From positions 8,992,501 to 9,056,500 of the forward strand of contig NC_135241.1 of NCBI RefSeq assembly GCF_947623445.1: DNA of 64,000 nt, written 5' to 3'. The notes under the pieces are model-generated. The model was not told the DNA's origin. It did not search any database and saw nothing but the letters and a program-made list of their open reading frames with translations. Below are positions 1 through 12,600 of the stretch, one piece after another. Made by a program: the position numbers and the translations under genes. The DNA is from Clavelina lepadiformis. Lineage: Eukaryota; Chordata; Ascidiacea; Aplousobranchia; Clavelinidae. Position 1 is the first letter of the stretch; every line of letters begins with the position of its first letter.

Positions 1-3000
1 CTCGTCAAACTGCAGTACTGTACATTCCAATATTTGCTATTTAGCAAACAAGTATTACTGCAACAGTATAGGCTATACTATAGATTATAGATCTTTCTGT
101 AAATTAAAGGATAAAACAGACAAATAATTTTATTGAACTGCATTTAAGTGAAATGTCTCATAGCCTAATTAGCCTAGGCCTACCATAAGTAGAATAGCGG
201 AAAATGTTGTGTTATTAATGTGTTGTGTAGTTTAAGTTTAGTTAACTGTGTGTTCAGGGTGTTGCAGTTGTTTCGTGAAGATTCAGATAATATGAAATTA
301 TTACCGTGCAAAAAATGTTGAAAATACATTAGAAGCTATATTTTGGATATTTAATCTATAGCATCATAGGTTACTTCTATGTAGGCCTAGAACTTAGGTT
401 TCTATATTATCATGGGTCTAGTACACAAGTGCACAACCACGACATGCTTTTGTATACTATACCCCAGCTATTAAAATTATTATGTCATCTGGTTATGCAA
501 TTGTATACTAGACCATTATACCATAGTAACCTTAACTTACCTTTTTATGAGGCTGATCTAAATAGAACTTTTAATAAACCCAAACTAGCTAAGACCAACT
601 TTTGCATGTGCCCTTTGTTCTAACCTTACCGCCCCGATGTATCTTTAATAATGGGCAGCATGACCTCCTATCATTAAAGAAAATCACTTTTATGCTTTTG
701 TTATAATGAATTTTATGGCACTCATTGTACCTATTTTTATTCACCTCAGAAACCATGTGGTTTCTACAATCTACATATTATCTGATTCTTATTATTCATC
801 TTATAGTGCACTTGTGAGCCTCAATGTCATGCCCTTTTCCGGCCACAGAAACAGGATTCGAGTCCCTGGGATGAGTTTCTTTTGTGCGCTTTTCATACTT
901 CTTGTCTACTTAAGATGTTCATTGTCATTGTAATCAAACTACCGAATATACCGGGTGCATGATCATAATTAAAATGACAATACCAAAATGGTATGATTGT
1001 AATCAATATATACAACCGTTGCAGAAATAAACACATTTATTAATTAGATGAAATGAGATAACCACGATGATAACTACTATCCAGATAACCTTATGGCAAA
1101 TGTGACCTATAGTATTCGATTTTGTATGTCAATATTACTTCGCTTGTAATGACACTGTAATTTAACACAATGTTATCGCCCAAGCCTGATAGAAATCTAC
1201 ATGCCCATGTCACAAGGGTGTAGACTGTAGATCTTTCCAGTATCACTATGCATTGTGTTTAACGCTTTTTTTTGAAAAGTATTTTTTTTAAAGTGAAATG
1301 ATGATGCAACGTTTAGAATGCACCACCGGCCATAACCTCGCGGTTTGTAAGAGAAAATTTTAAACCGCATTCCCACCAAGCATTTTTGATAGTACCAATG
1401 CGATTTCAATTACCATTGAACTGAACTTAAACCAAACGTGCATTCTTCGAAGAGACTTAAGAAAAAAAATGTACAATAGACAGCAAGAAAGGTGAAAAAC
1501 GGGGAGAGAAGAAAATGCTTGCCTCTTGACCTTTTGTCATTAAAGTGTTTTATAAAATGAGTTATGTTGCATACTAGGGTTGAAACGAAGTAAAAGCTGT
1601 TTTTAACTAGCAAAATAAACTTTTAAGCAGTTCGCAAAAAAGTGTTTTTAACGGGCGAAGTGGTGTTGCAACATCTCTACACCCTGGCTGTATCCGCCCA
1701 TGCTGGTAATACAGATTGTAAGAATATGAAAATTGTAGAACTGATTAAAAATGTCAATTTATATTAAAGTTGTGGATTGATGCACCTCTCATAGCAGCTT
1801 TTGTTATCGCACCACTGTAAAAGACCTGTACAGCGCCACCCACTTTGCACTTTAGCGTATGGTTAAGTTACACTAAATTATCCATGGATGGACATCCAAT
1901 TGATTGAAATTTTGTTTCTTATTCAAACTTTTCTATCTAGTGAAAGCGTCTGAACGCAGATACATCGTACTCGTATGGGATTAGTTTGTTTTCCCCGGAC
2001 TGAGGAAAGTCTTTCATGACTTACACAAGTTACACTCAGCAATGATTCTTTGGCACTTGAACCAAAACCCTGGTATCCAAGTTTTGCTTTGTGCAAGAGA
2101 CACACATATTTTTGATTTAGTTAAGGTGCAACTTTTACATAGGTCATAATAGAACAGCATGCTAAATTTGCAACATGCCATTTCTCATTGAATGATTTGA
2201 CAGGTTAACTGAGGCTATAAATACCTACACTAAAGCAATTGCAGTTACCATAAGAGGAGTTGTGAATTGAAATCCCACAGGCAAGAATTTCACGCTGCCC
2301 TTCCCAGCTCTCATACTGTATAGCACAGCTTTATTTTTTGCTACTATCTTAGGCCGCCGGTTTTGTCACATTAAAAACAAAAGAACCGTTTACCCCCACC
2401 CCAGTATGTTTCATAATTTTTTTCAAAAACCTGATGCCTCTGGCAAAGCAAAATTGTTTCAAAGTAAATTATTTGATAATGATAGTGTCTTCTAGGTTAG
2501 CTTTGTTTAAAAGGCTAAGATTTCACTATCTTTTATGAACATGAATATCAAGCTTCAAACTGAAAAGAATTATATTGACTTGTGTCAGCATGAAATGGAA
2601 ATTTTACCCACACTCTGCTTTGTTTGGTTCGCAACATAACACAAATTATTATTAAACGATTGCTAATTTTTTAACTGACTTATAGTTCACTAGCTCTTAA
2701 TAACTTAGGTTTTTTGATATATACCATGACCCTACTAATGCTTTTGCTAATAAATTAAACAATACAAACTCAAGATCTGTTGGTGCTATATATGCATTCA
2801 TTTTTGCCAAAATTCCTCAGGTATTAAGTTAAATATACAACATTTCGGCTGTTTTTAACTGACCCACCTAAAATATGAAAAATTTTTTCATTACTCTCAT
2901 TGATGCATCTTGTTGCAGAACAAATCTATGTATATATAATATATATATATGATTTACTATTTGCTTACTACTTTGCTATAATTTTCTGTATTTTTAAAAT

Positions 3001-3047
3001 ACGTCTTACTGCTTTGCTAGATCTGTTGTCATTGTAATAATATTGCC
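1..3047. other. Upstream region without a recognised gene
   Basis: About 3 kb of AT-rich sequence. The short open frames here (up to about 75 codons) show no codon bias, domain or splice partner that I could support. The last 50 bases before position 3048 should hold the 5' UTR of the SMARCE1-like gene; an AG at 3019-3020 is a possible splice or trans-splice acceptor. Two copies of the palindrome TAGGCCTA occur at 175 and 382. A short inverted similarity (AGGGTGTAGA near 1214 and its complement near 1676) hints at a degraded hAT-type MITE, but no target duplication is visible. Confidence 0.5.
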
Positions 3048-4385
3048 ATGTCGAGACGTACAACACGTGCTACTGCTGGTGATTTGTATGCGACATTGTC
3101 AATCCAACCTGTAAGCGGCAATCATATTGCTCCCAGCACAACAATGTATTTAAGTAACCAGTATAACCATCCAGCTTTCAATAAGCTTTATTTGGGACCC
3201 AATTTGTCTGGGGGAAAAGGTGCTGGAAGTGCAATACCAAAAGCTCCGAAAGCCCCAGAAAAGCCTCTTATGCCTTACATGAGGTTTAGCAGAAAGGTTT
3301 GGGATGATGTCAAAGCCAATCAGCCTGAACTGAAACTATGGGAAATTGGGAAAATTATTGGAAAGATGTGGCGAGAATTACCACCGGGAGACAAACAGCT
3401 GTTTATGGATGAATATGATGCAGAGAAGTTGGAATATCAAGATCTTCTAAAATCTTTTCATAATTCTCCTGCCTATCAAGCCTACTTGCAAGCAAAAGGA
3501 AGGGCTGAAGCTGTGGAAGCAGCAGAAAATAGAGCTTCAGAAAGGGATGATGCTTGCATGAGCATTGAGACGACTGATGATGATACTGGTGATACCGATG
3601 AAGGTTATTCAGTAAAGCATGTGGCTGCTGCACGATTTCAACGTAATCATCGCTTAATGCAAGACATTACAGCAGAATCGAGTTCTGTTCCTTCTGGTCG
3701 TGGCATAGTTACAAAGCAGCGACTTGATATTCTAAGGAACCAAGTTCAGTCATTGGAGCGACACCAAACGAAATTGCATAAAGAACTTTTGGAAATTGAA
3801 GATAATCATGCTATTAAAAAGAATAGGTGGAAAGAAAATTCAAATAAATTCTTTACAGAAATGAAACGTTTACGGAATATGACACCTCAAGAATATTATG
3901 CAGAGTACAAAAAGAAACAGCAGATGCTGAAAGAAGAAAGTTTGAAGGAAGCAGCTGCAAATGCTGCATCTTCAAATGCAGAGAAAAAAGCTGACACAGC
4001 AAAAGATGAAACCATAACTGATAAAGTTGCTGTATCTTCGGGTTCTACCACTGAAGAATCTAATATCAAAGATGACACACCTGTTAAGTGTGATATTAAA
4101 CAAAATGAAACAGAAAAGCAATTAACTGAAGGTACAACAATGGATGTTTCTGTTGCAGAAAAGGATGATCATAAGTCAGATAAACTGTCGTCACCGGAGG
4201 AAGATACTGCAAAAATCAGAAGTTGTATACCAGAAGGTCAACATGTCGAACCACCCAACAAGGATGATGATATCATGGAAAGTGGAGAAACAGAAATGAG
4301 TTCGGAAAATCTCCTGAAACCCAGTCAATCAAATGAAGAAACTTCCACTATGGAAACCACCAATGATACGCAAAAAGAAAGTTGA
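3048..4385 (+). CDS. SMARCE1: BAF57/SMARCE1-like HMG-box chromatin-remodelling subunit, intronless
   Basis: A single uninterrupted 445-codon frame. The N-terminus (to about residue 65) is Tyr/Asn/Gly-rich. An HMG box follows at about residues 70-138, with the motif PKAPEKPLMPYMRFSRKVWD and then KLWEIGKIIGKMWRELP. The sequence right after it, FHNSPAYQAYLQAKGRAEA, is diagnostic of BAF57. A basic coiled-coil region lies at about 220-305 and a Glu/Asp/Lys/Thr-rich tail completes the protein. Vertebrate SMARCE1 has the same order and is of similar length (about 410 residues). In that family the protein is a DNA-binding accessory subunit of SWI/SNF (BAF) complexes in the nucleus. The start ATG is preceded by 'gcc'. 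Vertebrate SMARCE1 is multi-exonic, so the lack of introns is notable. The FBXO22-like gene follows in the same orientation. Confidence 0.93.
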   Translation: MSRRTTRATAGDLYATLSIQPVSGNHIAPSTTMYLSNQYNHPAFNKLYLGPNLSGGKGAGSAIPKAPKAPEKPLMPYMRFSRKVWDDVKANQPELKLWEIGKIIGKMWRELPPGDKQLFMDEYDAEKLEYQDLLKSFHNSPAYQAYLQAKGRAEAVEAAENRASERDDACMSIETTDDDTGDTDEGYSVKHVAAARFQRNHRLMQDITAESSSVPSGRGIVTKQRLDILRNQVQSLERHQTKLHKELLEIEDNHAIKKNRWKENSNKFFTEMKRLRNMTPQEYYAEYKKKQQMLKEESLKEAAANAASSNAEKKADTAKDETITDKVAVSSGSTTEESNIKDDTPVKCDIKQNETEKQLTEGTTMDVSVAEKDDHKSDKLSSPEEDTAKIRSCIPEGQHVEPPNKDDDIMESGETEMSSENLLKPSQSNEETSTMETTNDTQKES

Positions 4386-4594
4386 ACATTGCAAGCTTGT
4401 AGTGCCAATTGTCAATCATACTTTGTCTTAGACAATTATTCAATGTCTTGTGTTCAACAGAGGTTATGAACACATGATGTCATGTAATATATTTATCTTA
4501 TTCACTTTTTAAACATGTATGTATTTGTAACTGGTAGTCTCATATTTGGGGTAATAGTTCCAAAAACCAGGAATCATGTTTTACTCATTCCATA

Positions 4595-4600
4595 AATAAA
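4595..4600 (+). promoter_or_regulatory. Candidate polyadenylation signal AATAAA for the SMARCE1-like gene
   Basis: A canonical AATAAA lies 210 bases after the SMARCE1-like stop codon, followed by a T/G-rich stretch (4605-4635). It separates this gene from the FBXO22-like start about 300 bases further on. Confidence 0.5.
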
Positions 4601-4907
4601 AAACGTAAAGTGTTCGTAATACATTTTTTGCTGCATATTTTACCAAAACATTATGGCACTGGTTCGAAAGAATTTTGTTATAGTAAGATTGTTGATCAGT
4701 GCTTACAGATTTTATGAAACTAGTAGTATAAAACTGTAAATAACATGGAAAGATCTGCTTCAATTTTGATTAAAGAACGTTTAATATCGGTTGTTCTTTA
4801 TGCTTTACTGTATTGACAACATGGAAAGTTGTGTTTTTCAGTTCTAAAATTAAGAAAAACACTAATGTAAAGTAAATTAATGCAGGTTTTGTAAATAATT
4901 GGACAAT

Positions 4908-6227
4908 ATGGAAAATCCAGAACAAGTTGTCTTAATGCATATGGATGAAATGCTGGAAGAAATACTGTCATATCTTCCACTTATGGATATGCTAAAAGTC
5001 AAATCAGTTTGTGTTAAATGGAATAAAATTGTGCAGAGGATTTTAAGATTGCGTGGAAAGCATCCTAGTGTTGATTTCAATATGTTTACTGATCACCGTG
5101 CATATGGTAACAGTTTCAACTCTTCTAATAACAATGATGATGAAGATACTTTAATCCAAAGTAAGAGAAAGAAATCAGAAAACTTATCAAAAGATAACTA
5201 CAGAATGTCTCTTGACCAGTATGTGTCATCATTTCTAGATTGGCGACAGAAATGGACACAAGTACCTCGAATTATTATAGTTTCGTGTAAGTCGGACAAT
5301 CCCACTGGTCGGAAATTTGCAGAGCTGACAAGCGAAATATATGGAGTTATTCAACAATATACCCCAAAAGACACTATTGTGATTATGCTGCGTAGTCCAA
5401 TCTGTTGTCCTGCAACTACATTTAAGGCATGCTGCCATGTAGATACATTGCTCTTTTCTTCTGTCGCCCAGAGTTCAGTCAGTGTAATGGCTTGGCAAAC
5501 TCTGAATGTCAAACTCGAGAAGAAAGTTTTGTTGAGATCACTTCAAAAATTCCTCATAAACCAAGAAGATTTAAAACTGTTGTTGTTTTTTTATGATATT
5601 TCATCAAAGCATAACATCACACGCTGGATAAAGTCTACTTTTTGCTCTTTCCTTAAAGACAAATTGAAAGCACATAGAAGTGCTGTTGTGTTAGGTTGTG
5701 CATTGCATGACAAACATGGAATAAAATACCCTTCTACTTGTGGAAACAAATTTTTCACTCTTATGGGTAACACTCTCAATTCTTCAGATTTACCAGAAAA
5801 AAAGTTCAAAAATGGTTCGTTTCTTTGCTTAGCATTAAATGGAAAATCTGTCAATACTGCTTCGGTACATCTTGATTATGCTGTTAGAACACTAGACGGG
5901 CTTTCTGCCAAACTAAGATTATTAAAAGAATCCACGGCTGACATTATTAAAAAGTTGTCTGTGACAAGCTTTGGCATTATGATTGGTTGTGTAAATCGTA
6001 TGCATGACAGTTTATGGTATGAAGACAGTGAGGAATATGAAACAGTGGAAGCACCTATTGAAATCAATGCTTTTCAGAAGGAATTTCCTGGCATGCCTCT
6101 TTTAGTGATGCATGGATTTGGAGAAGTAGGAAATAGTTTTAATTTGCTCAACAACAGCCAGGTATTGGAAAGCGCAAGGTTGTTCCATTCAGCCTCAACT
6201 ATATTTACAATTGTTTCTTTCACATAA
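4908..6227 (+). CDS. FBXO22: FBXO22-like F-box and FIST-domain protein, intronless
   Basis: A 439-codon frame starting at the first ATG (4908); the frame is open a little further upstream but only through a TTG codon. An F-box lies at about residues 12-55 (EEILSYLPLMDMLKVKSVCV, then KWNKIVQRIL). The middle and C-terminal parts match the FIST-type region of FBXO22: near the end come a hydrophobic strand with IMIGCVNRM, then FQKEFPGMPLLVMHGFGEVG, then a terminal FHSASTIFTIV, in the same order and spacing as human FBXO22 (403 residues). In the family this is the substrate-recognition subunit of an SCF ubiquitin ligase; FIST domains are sensory modules. Residues between the F-box and about 110 are poorly conserved and Lys/Asn-rich. 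A possible acceptor AG (4884-4885) lies just before the ATG, compatible with a 5' UTR intron or trans-splicing. Confidence 0.85.
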   Translation: MENPEQVVLMHMDEMLEEILSYLPLMDMLKVKSVCVKWNKIVQRILRLRGKHPSVDFNMFTDHRAYGNSFNSSNNNDDEDTLIQSKRKKSENLSKDNYRMSLDQYVSSFLDWRQKWTQVPRIIIVSCKSDNPTGRKFAELTSEIYGVIQQYTPKDTIVIMLRSPICCPATTFKACCHVDTLLFSSVAQSSVSVMAWQTLNVKLEKKVLLRSLQKFLINQEDLKLLLFFYDISSKHNITRWIKSTFCSFLKDKLKAHRSAVVLGCALHDKHGIKYPSTCGNKFFTLMGNTLNSSDLPEKKFKNGSFLCLALNGKSVNTASVHLDYAVRTLDGLSAKLRLLKESTADIIKKLSVTSFGIMIGCVNRMHDSLWYEDSEEYETVEAPIEINAFQKEFPGMPLLVMHGFGEVGNSFNLLNNSQVLESARLFHSASTIFTIVSFT

Positions 6228-6666
6228 ATACTCGTTATTCCAAAAAAGTGATGTTTCTATGTCTTCAAAAATATTCCAGTATTATGAGTTATTCTTAAAA
6301 AAAAATGTCAAAAACTATGTAATATAGACTTTACAATTGTTTGTAGATATTTTCTTTTTGTTGTAGTTTATACTGTTTTTAAGTTATGAAGTTATATGAT
6401 ATTGTTGATGGTGTTCAACAGTAGCTCCATTTGTTTTGTCACTCTCAGAATTATATTAATTCATTATATTTTTCTGTTATTTTTGTAATTAATTTACAAT
6501 TAACGTCTTGATTGTATGAATAGATGGCTGACTTAAGTTTCGTGAATCGCTTGAATTGAATTATAAATCAGATTCCAAATATGTTGGTAGTAAGTGTCAT
6601 AATTGTTGTTTGCATTTGTTGGTGTACTACTAAAATTGCAAAGTTGTCTTACAATAGATAATAGTA
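6228..6666 (+). other. Spacer between the FBXO22-like gene and the next gene
   Basis: 439 bases of AT-rich DNA that must contain the FBXO22-like 3' UTR and the next gene's 5' UTR. I see no canonical AATAAA before the next ATG; the first one overlaps exon 1 of the next gene (near 6676). A pyrimidine-containing acceptor ending in AG lies shortly before the next ATG. This fits closely packed, possibly overlapping or trans-spliced transcripts, but the sequence alone cannot prove it. Confidence 0.4.
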
Positions 6667-9600
6667 ATGGTGGAAAAAATAAACCTTCAGATACTAGCTC
6701 TAGGTTATCAGCAAAATATTAAAGATAGCTTGGAACTTGTTGACGCCAAGACAGGCATCACACAGCATGCTCTGACGGTAAATATGTCTCGTGCTGATAA
6801 TGATATATTTCATAAAAACACTTTTGACATACATACATACATTTAATATGTGAAGGGTAATATAATGGGAATGTTTTTATTCCTATAGATTGAACAGTTG
6901 ACCAGGCTAATTGAACTTTATCGAATAATGTTACTGGTGGATGCATCATACAAATCTTTTCAATTACTATGTGGCATAGCTGGAATGTTTATTTCTATAT
7001 ATGTAGAAAAAAGGACAGTTTTCTAGAGACAAATCAAGATGCCACATATCTGATGATATTGACTGTTTCATGGATAGCGAGTCTGATGGAAGTTGTAATG
7101 ATGGTAAATAGAATGTTTGTCTCTGTCTAGACCAAATTTACCATTGTTGTACTGGTATTAAAATTCATATTTTTGCCTATTTCAGATACACTTTCAACTC
7201 AGAATTCTGGATCGTCAGTGGAAATTGAACGTCGTTCTTCTTTACCAAACTGTTAGTATAGTTTAGTTTGTGATGATTGTCTATTGCGTTATTGCCTAAT
7301 AGTTTTACTTGAAATGCATTATGAGATTGCATTATCTTTCGCTATTTATTTGTAACACAACAGAAATTGAGTTGATGTACCTATTTTAATTTGACCAGAT
7401 GCTCAAGAACAACAGCACACAAATCATTTGGATCTGCAGCAAAATGCTTACCATTGCAATTCCACGTTAAAAGATGGATTGTTTGCTGTTCCAATTGAGA
7501 AGTTGGAAGTTCCATTTATATCACCTATTTTGGGTAGGATGATATGTAATAAAGTGTACGTAATAGATTTTGTTTAGTGTAGTTGGTACCATGATAATAA
7601 TGAATTCAAAGATGTAGAATTTTAATTTTAGGTTATGTTATACAGTATTATGAAATTTACATGAACTCAAAAAATACTGTTCGAATGAAGATATATATGT
7701 ATATTTGATAAATCTATCCTGTGTGCTTTGAATTGTCTATGGTGAGAAACTGAATTCATGTAACAGTACCAATAAAATGTTTTGTATGCTCTTCTTAGAT
7801 GAGAGAAAAATAAGTTCACAGTGCTTTCCAGAAGCTAATAAGAAAGAAAAGATTTATGTACGTTTTACTGAAGAGAGCGATTTTCCTGTTGAATAATTTC
7901 TGCGCACCTGCATGTTTTGGTTCGTTTGTTACTCATGTTTGGTTTTCCACAATTGCGGAGAAGTTTACACCAATAACCCAGATTTCTTCCACTAATTTTT
8001 GTCATGATGCAGTATGATAATTTTGAGAGTCTGCGACAGGTCTTATTAAAGATCTACATGAAATGGTCATGTGAACAAAAATTTCACTTAATTACGTAAA
8101 AGGTTTACGTTACAAAATATCAGTTTAAGTAGGTTCATCAATGGTAGATCTATGTTTGTCACAAAAGTGGAGAAATTAGTTCACTATACACATAAGCACA
8201 GCAAGCATGCAGTCGACTAAAATACTTGGTATCTGACATTTACAGTTAGCCTAGTTTGTTCATGGTTTTACAGTTAGTTCTTAGACTTGGCAGGTCATTA
8301 TAAGCTTTGTATGGTAATCGCTTTCAAGGCATGACTCTACAAGCCAATAATATCTACTTCACTGTAGTAAAGATTGGAGAAAGGGGTTAAATGCACGTTT
8401 TGTAATTTTATTTTTGTACTTGTACTAGAAATGAAAGTTTCGATAAGTGTGTGTCTGCGATAATGCTGTTTAAAATTGCTCACACCAAACACAACTTAGA
8501 ATGCTTTTGTTTCCATGTTGACGTTTACACTTACTGCATAACACTACCAGAACTTGTTCGAAAACTGCTGTTGTGAAATTTTTTTACCAACTGAACCTGC
8601 ATGCCCTTTCTCAGGATTGTAATGGAATGTCAAATGATGTTGGCAAACACAAACGAGGCACACAACCACCAGACAGCGAACTATCAAAGCTTGAACAAGG
8701 TTGAAACTGTCATGTTGAAAGATTAAAATTTATCTGGTTATGAACTATTTTAGTAATATAAGAACTTATCAGTATTTTCGAAAGTCTAATCTAATAGAAT
8801 GAATATTTACATTAGTGAAAGAAGATATGAAAGAAACAAATCTGTCTGAATTGGATGGGGACTGGATTTGTTGCAAAAGTAAGATGTTTAATTTCAAGAA
8901 GGGTTGTATTGCAATCAGTGCTAACATGGTATGTTTATTTTTAAGCATGGTATGGGGTATGAAGCTATTGTACTCCAAATTGCATTTTGATTTGTAACTT
9001 GGGTTTGAAGTGAAAAATGAACGTGATCTTCTTTAAACTGTTTTAAAAGAAATATACCTTCCATAGATGAAGATTCAGTATGGTTAAAAAATTCTCTTTT
9101 TAGGGCTCAAACCTGCTTCGTTAAAGATGTTTACTCCAAAAAGACTGGTGAAAAATGCATGTTGTTAAAACCCGTGATTTAAAATGAAATGAAGTGAAAA
9201 TACGATGAGATTTTTCTGTGAAGTAGTGCATTGTCATTGTAAAATGTATTTTTAGTTTATTTTTATCATAGTCCCATGATGGTCCTTTCACTGTACCTCA
9301 ACAACCTGCAAAGTCTCACATTAGGACAAGCAGTCCTGCATTTCAGAAACCAACGCCAAAAGCAAAGAAAGCAATTTTAGAAAATGTATGTACATGTGAT
9401 ACCTAGCAAGATTGTTGCTGTTTTAACGTTTCAAAGAAAAGAAAATCTATTTTTTGAGAAGGTCATTGTATTGTGTCACTTCAATGTTAGCATAGTTAAA
9501 CATGGCGATTTGTTAAAGATAATATTTTTTTTGCTTATTATATTTCACTTACCCAACGCGGGATTTCAAAAGTAGGCCTACATGTACCTCCAGCAAATGA

Positions 9601-12600
9601 CATATGTAAGCAATATTTCACGATTTCCTAAATGAAGAGCGCAAAGTAACAAAAAATAACAAACGAGTGGTGTAATAATGGTCCAATGATATAGCTTTTC
9701 CAGAATGCACTTCTATTGTTTGATTAAATTTTTTTTTGTAAATATTGTATAAATCAGCAGTTTCAGCCCTTTGCTTTGTGAAAATTGCTTCCTAAACTTC
9801 TGTGGAGATAATGAAAGAAGTATAGCCAATGAATTTTTTTAACATTATTGCAGAATATTCTTAATTTTTTCTAGTTGGAGCTTTCAGCCATTGTGCAAGT
9901 AGATAACAGTTTCACGGACAGCCTAGAGTTGATCCCAAGAGCAGACACTCCGGGAACTGTTAACAGTGATGAGATTGTTGTTTGCAGTTTTACTCGTGAT
10001 CATTCAACAGGTAAGATGGAGTGTACGTATAGGTATATACCAGGGGTGGGCAAACTTGTTCAATGAAAGAGTCACTTGTGGAAAACTATAAACACCAGCG
10101 AGCCGCAAAATCAGTAATGATTGTCAATTTGGTTATTATATTATTAGTAGTCATTTTGGGATATTACTTTTCAGCTAGAAGACCCATAAAAAACATGTCG
10201 GCGAGGCGCACTTTGATCACCTTTGCCATAGAGTATACCTGAACACAATGTCGGATTCTATGTCTAGTATTACGTCATAAACGAAATGCTGGCTTAAATA
10301 GAAAAAAATAGACAGAAACGTTCATAAACGGTACTCTTGGTAGCCTTTACAATTTTTTTGGAATTTTACGATTCGACTAGAAGAGTCACAAATAACATGC
10401 CTGTGAGCCGCAGTTTGCCCACCCCTGGTATATACTTTCGAAAGAGTAAACGTATATATTTGTAATTAATTATTAGTAGCATGGATGACCTTACAGTTAA
10501 CTATTCTACTAGTTGTTGATAAATTTTCAAAGCAAGGAGTTTTGAATATTTTATCTTTTAATCGATAAAACCATTTTGAACTTATTACCTTATTATTGAA
10601 ATAACATTTTTCCATATTATTAAGTTTAGTGATATGGTAATAGTAAATAACTGATACCAAATTTAGCAAGTGCACAAGACTGTGACTGTGGTTACAAGTA
10701 TTGTCATATTTTCTTAAATAAAGAGGGTATACTTTCATACAGTTTTATAATTTATGACATATTGGGTTCACTTTTTTGATTGAGGGTGTGAAAAATTATA
10801 TTGATATACAGTATAATGTATATACACAAATATTTGTATGGGTAATTCCACATAAAGCAATGGCAACCTGCAAGTACACCTGTTTTGTATCAATTTTACT
10901 CATCACAATGTAACATGTTCCGTTACTTTTGTTAGAAATGTTCAATCCAGTGAAATGATTGTATTGAAAACTTACATATCATTCTCAAAAACACTTGTTG
11001 TTACAAAAGAAAAAGGAACATAATTACAGTATATAACTATATATGTATAGTCGCTTCAGAGCACCAATTGAAATCTACCTAAGCAGCACCTCTATAACTT
11101 AATACTGGAGCCTTTTCCGCTAGAATCCTGTCAGAAAAAAGACACAATCTCTCTGAACTCTGTGTGTTGACACAAATCTTCATGCAAGTTTTTTGAGCTT
11201 TTGCTTGACATACCTTGTTTCTCACTTTATTAGTATCATTCGTTTTATTTACTGCAGAACTAGCTTGTGTCACTGCTACACCATTCAAGTTAGTTTTCAA
11301 CTGGTATTTGTTGAATGTTGAGCGATCTCTGTTAAGAGATAGCCTTGTTACAAATACCTCTATTATCTAGAAAGAATTTAAATAAAATTCACTGCTCCAA
11401 CAATTTTATTTAGTTAAGAAAAACTACTTTGTTACTTTGTAGCCTTTTTACAACATAATTTTAATCTTAATCGCCCACTATATGATACCATCAAATTAGT
11501 TTCATATCCCATACATATCAATTCAGAAGCCTAACTTTGGATGAGTTTATGTCGGATTACCCTGCTACCCCTGGTGTATGTCTATTGAACATTTTTTTCC
11601 AACATGACCTAATACTGTTGTTAATGATGTTGTTACTGTTTTTCGTGTAGTATCATGTTAAGTTAGTACATTTTCTTTGTGATAAACATATTTTGTTTTA
11701 AAAACGAAGATTTATTGGTAGACTTGCTGTCACCTCGTCAGGAAATGGAGATTGATGATGTTTTGGAAAACGATTTGGTAAGAAGTGTGCAAATACATTA
11801 ATGCAATGTATTAATTAATAGTTTATTGTTAATTCGTTTAGATTTTGTATGTTTTATAATGTAATTGCAACTTGTAATTACTGTAATACCGTCGATCTTC
11901 TAATAAACAGTTCCTTCTTGAGCGGTGCTGTTGATGATTGCCTTAGTTTACTGATCGAATAAAGGAAAACATCAACACGCCCTTATTCAATGCTTTTCAA
12001 ACCTTTTCAACTCGCGGCCCACTTTTACTGACAATATGTTTTGGTCACGTAATACAAACGAGTCAAATCAAATCAATCTTTTTAAAAAACTGTCCTTGCA
12101 ATAGCCAAGCATTGTGAAAATATCTTATTATTATACTGCTATAATAAACGGCAGTTATATATATATATGTATATATAGTAATATAGCGCTCTGCAAGTTG
12201 AAAACACGCGCTCAAATAGGAATGTGTTGAGGACGTTCCGCTACTGATGTTATGTGACTGGGCTTTTAGCGCAGCATCGTTTGTCATAACAAAGGCGATA
12301 TGCCGATGCGATACTGTACCTAAGCCTACACAGTACCACAACAAGTCCATTGATTTTGACCAAAAAACTGCAAAAGGAAAAGGCTTTTAACTCGTGTCAA
12401 GTCCGCCTAGCCCTATTACATCTAACGAAATTAAGCATCGTTGCAATTTGATTGCAATTTTGTGATCGATTTGTCCATTTATTAACAATGAAAATGAACT
12501 GAAAAACATTTTTGACATTTGTTGCGATTTTGTAAGTTGATGTTTTCATAACTTGGAGAGCATAGATAATGCTCATATTAATATGCTGTCTTCGTCAGCA

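Noticed and set aside
845-875. GATTCGAGTCC, like a tRNA T-loop/B box
   Set aside because: No matching acceptor stem, D-arm or anticodon arm upstream at the right distance.
1214-1686. Possible hAT MITE with AGGGTGTAGA ends
   Set aside because: Only a 10-base inverted match, no target duplication and no second copy in the window.
4899-4907. Upstream extension of the FBXO22-like frame by three codons
   Set aside because: The extended frame begins with TTG; the first ATG is at 4908.
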